Under the pieces are notes generated by a model. That model was given only the letters and a program-made list of their open reading frames with translations, was not told the DNA's origin and ran no database searches. A DNA stretch of 64,000 nucleotides from MPNP01 sp965215545 (lineage in GTDB: Bacteria > Pseudomonadota > Alphaproteobacteria > Rhodobacterales > Rhodobacteraceae), in assembly GCA_965215545.1 (NCBI GenBank), contig OZ244066.1:558001-622000 (forward strand). The letters run 5' to 3'. Both the position numbers and the translations under genes were made by a program. Each line of letters begins with the position of its first letter. Position 1 is the first letter of the stretch. Of this stretch, positions 57,221-64,000 are shown piece by piece.

Positions 57221-58151
57221 CGCGCCTTTCAACAGGACACTGCTGACTCGGTGTTTCTGACGTTGTATTCTCGGCTGCATGAGAATCGGTCTTCGACATT
57301 ACGCCCACGAGACGGTTGACTGGCTGAAGGCGGGGCTTGCGGCCAGTGACTGCACGCGCACCTTTCTGGCCCGCGGGCTCTGCGAGCGCGAGGGCTGGCG
57401 GAACGCGAAGGGCGAGCTGTGTCTTGCCTCGGCCCGGGCCGCCCTTCCGAAACTGTCCTCGGCCCCCATCGACCGCTGCCGCCGGCAGCGGTCGATGATG
57501 GCGACGCACCACCCCCGGGGCGATGCCGGCTGTCCCGGCGGGCGCCTCCGCGACTGGATCCGCTCGCCATCGCACGGCATCCTCGGCGGGTTCACCGTCG
57601 GTGCCGCTGCCTGGCACCACAGGGCGCGTGACCGCCACATCGGCTGGTCGCAGGCGGCGCGGGACGCCAACATCGGGCGCGTGGTCAACAACGACAGGTT
57701 CCTTTTGCTGCCGGCCCGAGCGCCGCTCGACTGGCTGCTGCTGACCACCGGGGGCGGGCCCGACGCGGCGAACGTGCTCCGCGTCGTCACATGGTACGAG
57801 AAGCGATGGCTGATCGAGGAATGGTTCGCGGCCCTCAAGGTCGGAACGCGGATCAAGGACCGCAGGCTCAACGCCGGCGCCGACGGTCGTCCACCCCGAC
57901 GCGATCCATGTCCTCGCCGTGCACATGGCGAAGCCCAGCCACCGCAGGCAGCGCGGCCCGGACCAGACGGTCGCGGCGTTCGCGGTCAACACCGCACGCC
58001 TCGCCGGCTTCATCCCCTCGACAGGGCAACCCACTCCGGGAACCAGGAAACTCTGGGAAGGATCCCTGATCCTGTCACTCTTCGTCGAACATCACGGGGC
58101 CATGCGCGAATACGCAAACACCGAGTCAACAGTGTTACATTGAAAGGGGCG
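57221..58151 (+). mobile_element. 931-bp element with 36-bp terminal inverted repeats (DUF4338/IS4-type)
   Basis: The left end at 57221-57256 (CGCGCCTTTCAACAGGACAC, then TGCTGACTCGGTGTTT) is matched by the inverted right end at 58116-58151 with about six mismatches. Inside is one transposase-like pseudogene. The ends are much better preserved than the gene, so the element may be moved in trans by an intact relative. Confidence 0.7.
57279..58143 (+). pseudogene. internally deleted DUF4338-IS4 transposase
   Basis: ATG 57279 begins an N-terminus with FLARGLCEREGWRNAKGELC and a DUF4338-like part (HIGWSQAARDANIGRVVNND, RFLLLP). It jumps directly to the end of a Tn5/IS4-type catalytic domain (LRVVTWYEKRWLIEEWFAAL, KVGTRIKDRRL). 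The Asp-rich catalytic core between them is missing. The final block (RGPDQTVAAFAVNTARLAGF) is in another frame. Non-functional. Confidence 0.65.
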
Positions 58152-58208
58152 GGACCCCCCGGATCCGGGGCCAACACGCAGGGGCTGTCGGCATGGCTCT
58201 GGCGACCC

Positions 58209-58857
58209 TCAGCGGGGGGTCCTGTCTGCAGGCGGTCGGCGGTGCCTGGCCACGCGAGGGCCCGACAGGTGACCGTCCGCGGGGATGGGACCGGCATCCG
58301 GCCCCAATTCCCCCTCTCGATCGCGGCCGCTAACTGGGACTAGCGGCCGTCTGGAAGCAGGCTTGGGCTTGCTCCCGTTGATTGGGCTGACAGTGCCGCC
58401 ACCGCCCCCATCCGTCACAACCTCGCCATTCCGTTTCCTCAACTCACCAACAACAACCTGCGCCACATATGTCTTCGATGAGACCAGGCTCAGGAATGTT
58501 GCGGGACTGGGGATCAGGCCGCGGCGGGTGACCTTCCCCGCGTGCAACCAGACCCCATGGACAAGATCGCCGTCGGCGAAGTCGACTCGCCGGGTGTCCT
58601 GGGTGCCATCGGGGTATCCGTAACCCCTCACGCTGAAACACAGAGTGGCGTTATTCCAGGCGCCCGGGTAATCTCCAGTGACATCTGACAAGTTGTTGAT
58701 ACCCGTTGTGGTTATGGGGGTAGCGCCTCGAAACGTGACCCTGTCGTGGGCGACATCACTCACAAAGAATAGTGAGAAAGTATCTTTCTCCGCCACGCCG
58801 TCCGGGCAGGCCGCTTGTCCAATCGTCTGCGCCTCGGCCTCACCCGCGGGCAGGGCG
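58209..58857 (-). pseudogene. secreted-protein-like fragment with GGGGG linker
   Basis: On the reverse strand a frame runs from about 58857 through a signal-peptide-like stretch (WVALTLGLALPAGEAEAQ) into EKDTFSLFFVSDVAHDRVTF and WNNATLCFSVRGYGYPDG. It ends in TDGGGGGTVSPINGSKPKP and non-protein-like sequence. No start codon is available in this frame before a stop upstream, so the 5' end is probably cut by the neighbouring insertion at 58912. Function is unknown. Confidence 0.4.
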
Positions 58858-59037
58858 AGGCCCAGCGTGAGGGCGACCCAGGGCGGGGGTGAGACCGACC
58901 GTCAGGCGGTCAAAAAAAGGGGATTATATACTTGAAAACAAGAAATGAAATTAGCCGATAAGAATCAAAATGTTATGCTTTGATCACCACCAATGAGCAA
59001 AGATAGCTTATGTCAATGATTATATTGGAGTAATCTA

Positions 59038-59966
59038 GGGCCTGTTGACACTCCCCCGCTCCGCTGCGATCCTGCCCCCCAACGACCGCCCGGAACGGGC
59101 GGCATCCCTTGGCAGGAGCCGACCCATGACCCGCGACCGATCCCGTCTTGCCGACCGCATGTGGCACCGCATCGAGTCTCTCTGTCCCGGCAAGGTCGGC
59201 GACCCCGGCGGCACCGCCGCCGCCAACCGTCTCTTCGTCGAGGCCGTTCTCTGGCCCGGGATCTGAGTCCCCTGGCGCACCGGTTCGCCCGGGCGTGACC
59301 GGCCCGCCCGCTGCGGCCCGACCGCCTGATGCACGGCAGGGGAATTCGGTCTTCCAGCGCTTCCGCCGCTGGGCTAGGAAGGGTGTCTTCGAACGCATTT
59401 TCAGGGCGTTATCGGAGGCGTTCGATCTCGAATACGTCGGCATCGACGGCACCATCGTCACGGCGCACGCCAGGGCCGCCGGCACCCCATCGGGAGCATG
59501 ACCGGTGGGGGAACCTGCGATCAGGGGATCGGCCGCCCAGAGGGGCGGTCTGACCACCAGGATCGTGGCTGTCACCGATGCCCTTGGTTACCTTGTCCAC
59601 TTCGTCATCCGGCCCGGTCAGGCCCATGACCCCGGAGGCGGCCAGCGGATGGGGGACAGACGCGGTGCTGGCGGGCCTCGATGGCGATGCCCTCATTGCC
59701 GACACGGCCTTCGATGCCGACAGCCTCCTTGCCGATCGCGAAGCACGCGGCGTCAAGGCCGCACTCCCGGCCCAACGCAACCGCACGGCGATTCGGGACC
59801 ATGATCGGGACATGTCTGCCTGGCGGCACCCGATCGAGACCGTCTTTGCCAAACTCAAGGCGTTCCGGGGGATGGCGATGCGCTTCGACACGACGCTGAC
59901 AAGCTTCGCGGCCTTCATTGCCCTGGTGGCCGGGGTGATTGCAGCCCGGTACGTGTCAACAGGCCC
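59038..59966 (+). mobile_element. IS5-family element 1 (TIR GGGCCTGTTGACAC, TA duplication)
   Basis: Inverted ends lie at 59038-59051 and 59953-59966, flanked by TA at 59036-59037 and 59967-59968. The transposase (from ATG 59126, MTRDRSRLADRMWHRIESLC) follows the IS5 pattern (KVGDPGGTAAANRLFVEAVL, FQRFRRWARKGVFERIF, GTIVTAHARAAG, LIADTAFDADSL, WRHPIETVFAKLKAFRGMAM). It is broken by a stop at about 59266 and by frame changes. The element is inactive on its own. Confidence 0.75.
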
Positions 59967-59968
59967 TA

Positions 59969-60855
59969 GGCTGTGTACTTAAATATTGACAGATCTGTCT
60001 GGAGCTGCGAGAGGAGCCAAAAAACCATCAGGCAGGAGCAGACCCATGAGCGGACACCGCCACGACATGACCGATGCCGAGTGGGCGATCCTCCGCTCGG
60101 TGCTTCCCCAGAGACACCAGGGACCCCGCCGGATCCATGACCGAAGGGTCATGGATGGTATCTTCTTCGTGTTGCGCACCGGCATCCCCTGGCGGGATCT
60201 CCCCGAACGCTACGGTCCCCACTCGACCTGTTTCAATCGCTACAACCGCTGGAGCAGGAACGGCACCTGGGCCCGGATCATGCGGGCCCTGGCCGAGCGG
60301 ACGGATGGTGATGGAGGCCCGGTCGGACCCGTGCGCCTGCGCATGCTGGACTCCTCCGTCGTGCGGGCCCACAAGCATGCTGCCGGGGCCCGCCGCGACG
60401 GCCCGCCGCCGCCGATCGGCCGGAGCCGTGGCGGTCGGACGACCAAGGTCCATCTCGCCCTCAGCGGGACGGACGCGGTGCAGGCCCTGGTCCTGACCCC
60501 GGGTCAGGCCTCGGACTGTGCCCAGGCCGAGGCGCTGCTTGCCGACCTTCAGCCGGGGACGACCGTCCTCGGTGACAAGGCCCATGATGCCAATGCTGTC
60601 GTCCGGTGCATCGAACGGGCGGGGGGCCAGGCGAACATTCCCTCCCGGTCCTGCCGCAAGATCCCCCGGCCCTTTGACCGCACCCTGTACAAGGGTCGCA
60701 ATCGGATCGAGCGGTTCTTCGGCAGGATCAAGGAATTCCGTCGCGTTGCCTCGCGCTACGACAAGACCGCCCGCAATTTCCTCTCGGCAATCCAGCTGAC
60801 GGTCAGTCGCTTCCTGCTGCGGGCTCTGGCGAAGCAATTAAATGGGTACACAGCC
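59969..60855 (+). mobile_element. IS5-family element 2 (TIR GGCTGTGTAC, TA duplication)
   Basis: Inverted ends lie at 59969-59978 and 60846-60855, with TA on both sides (59967-59968, 60856-60857). It stands immediately next to IS5 element 1 with one shared TA, so one copy inserted into the duplicated target of the other. Confidence 0.8.
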
Positions 60856-60858
60856 TAG
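60046..60858 (+). CDS. IS5-family transposase, intact
   Basis: ATG 60046 with ribosome site AGGAG seven bases upstream; 270 residues starting MSGHRHDMTDAEWAILRSVL. It has the DDE core LRMLDSSVVRAHKHA, LGDKAHDANAVVRCI and a final YKGRNRIERFFGRIKEFRRV with the Glu. All catalytic blocks are intact. The stop codon TAG is built from the target TA duplication outside the element end, so read-through length depends on the insertion site. Confidence 0.9.
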   Translation: MSGHRHDMTDAEWAILRSVLPQRHQGPRRIHDRRVMDGIFFVLRTGIPWRDLPERYGPHSTCFNRYNRWSRNGTWARIMRALAERTDGDGGPVGPVRLRMLDSSVVRAHKHAAGARRDGPPPPIGRSRGGRTTKVHLALSGTDAVQALVLTPGQASDCAQAEALLADLQPGTTVLGDKAHDANAVVRCIERAGGQANIPSRSCRKIPRPFDRTLYKGRNRIERFFGRIKEFRRVASRYDKTARNFLSAIQLTVSRFLLRALAKQLNGYTA

Positions 60859-61138
60859 AAATTACTTTTTCAAGTATATAATCCCCAAAAAAAAAGGGGA
60901 TTATATACCTAAGTGCCACAGTTTCCGACGGCCCGATCCGCCTGAACTGACCGCCAGATCCGTCAGGCATCCTTATCCTCCACGACCCTCACTTGCTGGA
61001 ATGCTGACCGGATCAGGTCAGCAGGCGAGGTGTCAATGCGGACATCCTTGTCCAGTTCGGCCTTGCTCGGCTGGTAGTCCGATGGCTTGAGGTGGACAGT
61101 GGGGCGGGTTTCGGTTTTCTTGGTCATGGTTTTCCTTC

Positions 61139-62553
61139 TTAGAGCCAGTCACGAATCCGGTCTTCATGGATTGCCTTGCCATTGTACGGATCCCGCATGG
61201 GCGGCATGTGGAGACGCCGATCATCAAAATAGTCTTCGATGGACCAGAGGTTCATGCGCTTGTAGTCCATGATGCCGATACTGCATGTCCCGGCATTGGT
61301 GGCTTCACGGATAGCTTCCTTCGAAGTTACCCTGTCGAGCGTGATGTAACAGCCGATGGCGGCGTTGTCCCGCTGGATGACATGCAGGAAGTCGTGCAGG
61401 TTGCCAAGATTGAACTTGCCGCCTTTGGCTTGAGCCAACGCCAGATCGGAATCCAGATCATCAGGGCGAACTGCCAGTTTCCCGCGGCCGTCCACCCCGC
61501 CATCGCCGACCTGCTTGGTGTTGGGGGCAAAGCCGGGAAGGCGGGTGACGGCCCAACTTTCGAACTGGAACGGGTTGTCCTTGGCCATCAAGCGAGCCGA
61601 ATACATATCGACCGGGATGCCCTTGGCTGGGATGCTCATACCCATGCGCTTTTGCCGAATGAGGTCAATGGCAAAGGCGGAGATGTCGATACCAATGAAA
61701 CGTCGGTTGAGGTTACGAGCGGATTCAACTGCCGTGCCGCACCCGCAGAAGGGATCCATGACAACATCGTTGGGGTTGCTGGAAGCACGAATGATGCGGT
61801 CAAGGAGTGCAATGGGCTTTTGGGTGGGGTAGCCGACTCGTTCTTTGGATTGAGAGTTTATGTATGGAATATCCCATACATCGCGCATATTGACATAATT
61901 GAAAACGCCCTTATCGTCTTTAAAAAATTCGGCATTTCCTGCTCCATAATTTATGATCCCTGGCTTGCGGCTTTTGCTTTTTGTGTAGGCTTTTTCTTTC
62001 AGAACATTGAAACATGAATTTGGACCTTTTCCATAAAACAGAATGACATCGTGTTTCTTGGAAAAATGATTTTTGCCCGCCCCTCCTGTCCGATAATGCC
62101 AAATGACTTCATTCCTGAATCCCCCCCCCCCTGCTTGACAATAATTTCGTCCATCAAGGCTTTCAGGTAGTGTGAGGCTGTCGGGTCGCAGTGCAGGTAG
62201 ATGGAGCCGGTGGGTTTCATGAGGCGGTGCATCTCTGCCAATCTCTCGGCCATGTAGGTGAGATAGCCAAGCATACCGCACTCGCCCAGCATGGTATGCA
62301 GACCAAGAATGGCGCGATGAGCTGGGTGAGCGATGGCATCCAGCCGGTTGGCCGCTGCATCATCCCAGACCCATGTGTCGTTGAAGGCGCGGTACTGGGC
62401 GTCGATACCCCCGCTTTTGCCAAACAGGACATTGTACTGCGCCTTGGAGTTGAAGGGCGGGTCGAGATAGATCAGGTCGATGCTCTGATCATCCCAATGT
62501 TGCATCCAGTCCAGACAATCTCCGTAGTAGAGTGTGTCCAGGTCGGGACTCAT
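61139..62553 (-). CDS. DNA methyltransferase-Mrr-like nuclease fusion, split by a G11 tract
   Basis: ATG 62553 overlaps the transposase stop (ATGA). Part 1 has LYYGDCLDWM and IDLIYLDPPFNS, the DPPF catalytic motif of N4/N6 methylases. At 62121-62131 the coding strand has eleven G and the frame is lost; with nine or twelve G it would read on as GFRNEVIWHYRTGGAGKNHF, then GYPTQKPIALLDRIIRASS and MDPFCGCGTA (SAM-binding motif). After the methylase a C-terminal domain (GDGGVDGRGKL, then DLALAQAKGGK) has the D...QxK spacing of PD-(D/E)xK nucleases. The full protein would have about 471 residues. It may be a combined restriction-modification enzyme that the tract switches on and off; a homopolymer sequencing error is the simple alternative. 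Confidence 0.7.
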
Positions 62554-63536
62554 GCAGCGCACTCCTGCGCTCCGCTGTCGAGGCCATTGTCGGCCTTCAG
62601 GGCTGCATAGGTCAGCCGCTTGCCCTGCATGCGCTCGACGGTCAGTTCCAGTTGCTGGATCGTATCGCCCTCGCGCATGTTATGACGGCCAGCGAACTCG
62701 TTGATGTAGCGTTGCAGGTGCTTGGGACTCATCTTGTGATAGGTGCCCTTGTAGCCGCGCTTGAACATCGACCAGAAGGACTCGATGCCGTTGGTGTGGA
62801 CAAGACCCTTCACATATTCCCCCGATGAATGCTTGACCGACTCGTGATGGAAGCCCTCGATGCCCTGATAACCCTTGTGGTCGTCGGTGTACAAGTCGGA
62901 ACCCGGGGCGACTGTCTCGGCCACAAAGCCTTGCAGGGTTGCCTTGTCGGTGCTCTCGACCGTCCGGGCCACGACCGCATTGGTCTCCCGATCCTTGACC
63001 CCGGCAACGATTTCCTTGCCGACTGCCCCGCGTCCGGTCATGTCATCCCGCTTCGACTTCGGCATGTTCTTGCGCTTGCCACCCATGTAGGTCTCATCGG
63101 CCTCGGCCGGGCCGGTGAAGAGGGGAAGTCCCGCCTCATAGGTCTTGCGGAGGCGGTGGGCCAGATGCCAGGCCGATTTCTGGGTGATCTCCAAATCCCG
63201 ATGCAGTTTCATCGAACTGACGCCCTTGAGACTGGTGGTGACCAGATAGGCAGCGATGGCCCATGTCTGGTATCCGAGTTTGCTGGACTGCATGACCGTG
63301 CCGGTCTTGACGCTGAACCGGGGCTTGTCGGCACAGTCCCGGCAACGATGGGTCATGCTGTGATGCTTGATGTTGCACTGGACATTGTCCGATCCGCAGT
63401 GGGGGCACCGGGGACCATCCGGCCAGACAATCGACTCGATCCATGTGCGGGCAGTTTCGTCATCGGGGAACATCCTGAACAACCTGGGCAGGCTGATCGT
63501 CTTGCGGTAGTGCTTGCCGGGGGCTTCGTGGGCCAT
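62550..63536 (-). CDS. IS1595-family transposase
   Basis: ATG 63536 is preceded by AAGGAG; 328 residues. An N-terminal zinc ribbon (CPHCGSDNV with HRCRDC) is followed by SVKTGTVMQSSKLGYQTWAI and the DDE-type core EADETYMGGKRKNMPKSKR, LYTDDHKGYQGIEG and HTNGIESFWSMFKRGYKGTY. These are the signature blocks of the IS1595 (ISXO2-like) family. All catalytic residues are present, so the transposon may be active. The methyltransferase gene starts within its stop codon. Confidence 0.93.
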   Translation of the reverse strand: MAHEAPGKHYRKTISLPRLFRMFPDDETARTWIESIVWPDGPRCPHCGSDNVQCNIKHHSMTHRCRDCADKPRFSVKTGTVMQSSKLGYQTWAIAAYLVTTSLKGVSSMKLHRDLEITQKSAWHLAHRLRKTYEAGLPLFTGPAEADETYMGGKRKNMPKSKRDDMTGRGAVGKEIVAGVKDRETNAVVARTVESTDKATLQGFVAETVAPGSDLYTDDHKGYQGIEGFHHESVKHSSGEYVKGLVHTNGIESFWSMFKRGYKGTYHKMSPKHLQRYINEFAGRHNMREGDTIQQLELTVERMQGKRLTYAALKADNGLDSGAQECAA

Positions 63537-63684
63537 GGTCAGTCTCCTTGTTGCGAGTCTGATATATGGCACTTTGCTGTAAATTTCAAGGGGTCAATGG
63601 CACCTTTCTCTATTTTTCCCGGCCGCCGGGCCGGAACAAGGCTGGCACTTAGGTATATAATCCCCAAAAAAAAGGGGGGGGGGG

Positions 63685-64000
63685 CAGTGTCAAGCGGGTT
63701 ATGGTCTCTCTCCGGGTTGGGTGGCCACCCGGTGGCACGCAACGGCCACCGGGTGGATCATCATGCTGGGACGGCGATAGCACGAGCGGGGGCCGGCTGG
63801 CAAGAGCGGAATCCCGCCCGCATCCGCCGCTAGGGCTGAGTGTCCGCGCCCGCCGTGCCGCTGCGGGGGCAGTCGGTGTCAGCCAGGCGGCGGTCCCTTG
63901 ACCCCGTGCCGCTGTCGACGATCGCCTGGCGCCGGGGTGCGCGCGTCGGTCACCAGTGTCCCCCTGTCGATCGTGCGACCCCCTGTGATGGCCCTGTCGT
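63685..64000. other. right end of window, no gene recognised
   Basis: After a run of eleven G (63674-63684) the remaining 316 bp show only GC-rich frames without protein-like content. A duplicated ACCCGGTGGC/CACCGGGTGG (63728-63755) is the only structure seen. Confidence 0.4.

Larger units (their letters stand above)
58919..60886. mobile_element. MITE-like element with GGGGATTATATACTTGAAAA ends, carrying two nested IS5 copies
   Basis: Perfect 20-bp inverted ends lie at 58919-58938 and 60867-60886. Without the two IS5-type insertions (59038-60855) the element would be only about 150 bp, so it is a small non-autonomous transposon. It shares the end GGGGATTATATAC with the IS1595-family transposon that follows, and both abut A-runs (58912-58918, 60887-60895), which fits an 8-bp poly-A target duplication. 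Confidence 0.7.
60896..63665. mobile_element. IS1595-family transposon with restriction-modification-like passenger
   Basis: The inverted ends are perfect over 23 bp (60896-60918 and 63643-63665, beginning GGGGATTATATACCTAAG) and bounded by A-runs (60887-60895 and 63666-63673), as expected for an 8-bp target duplication in poly-A. It carries two leftward genes: an IS1595-type transposase, and overlapping it a methyltransferase-nuclease fusion. IS1595-family elements are known to carry passenger genes. Total length is 2770 bp. Confidence 0.85.

Noticed and set aside
63701..63901. 66-codon frame at the right edge
   Set aside because: Arg- and Gly-rich frame without motif, in a region with simple duplicated GC-rich sequence.
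1..64000. CRISPR arrays, tRNA and rRNA genes
   Set aside because: No regularly spaced repeat series and no TpsiC-like or conserved rRNA stretches were seen by eye. A tRNAscan run would be the decisive test.

Overview
The window is a chromosomal stretch of a GC-rich bacterium, most likely an alphaproteobacterium. The support is gene content and order: rpoH - rluD - DUF6476, DUF1523, dnaG - rpoD, nrdR - ribD - ribE - ribBA - ribH - nusB, and a metG of the alphaproteobacterial single-zinc-knuckle type. No closer placement can be made by reading. No tRNA, rRNA or CRISPR array was found.

Layout. (1) 1-14.85 kb is a foreign, visibly AT-richer defence island. A leftward, tightly overlapping operon encodes a Cdc6-like ATPase and an SspA/SspB/SspC/SspD-type single-strand DNA phosphorothioation (PT) machine. 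A rightward operon encodes a PLD-helicase, a small protein, a DndD-like SMC ATPase and a small dnd-associated-type protein, in the style of a Dnd/SspFGH restriction module. A zinc-hook AAA ATPase runs off the left edge. Related short repeats lie at about 1.93-2.03 kb and 14.82-14.85 kb. (2) 14.85-18.07 kb holds decayed transposases and a Toprim-like scrap. (3) 18.1-31.3 kb is ordinary chromosome: lipoprotein, threonine aldolase, M20 peptidase, a dipeptide-type ABC importer, a TerB-DnaJ protein, deoxyribosyltransferase, rpoH, rluD. (4) 31.3-34.1 kb has ankyrin debris and a frameshifted AAA ATPase. (5) 34.5-46.4 kb is core information and riboflavin metabolism. It contains the most striking gene of the window, an RpoD of 1746 residues whose usually single non-conserved region seems to be present about five times. 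(6) 46.9-49.45 kb is a small AT-richer islet: a SIR2-like gene divergent from, and sharing its start tetranucleotide with, a gene for a protein with a HEPN-type motif. (7) 50.4-53.1 kb carries metG and a coupled kinase-like gene. (8) 53.2-64 kb is an IS-rich accessory region. It has an intact paralogue of the AAA ATPase, an ISAs1 element, an internally deleted DUF4338/IS4-type element with terminal repeats, and a poly-A site used repeatedly by IS1595-type elements. One of these is a 2.77-kb IS1595-family transposon with a DNA methyltransferase-nuclease fusion gene split by a G11 tract.

Several genes are broken at homopolymers or short repeats (T4, G11, GGC repeats). Some of these breaks may be sequencing errors rather than biology; each is flagged where it occurs.
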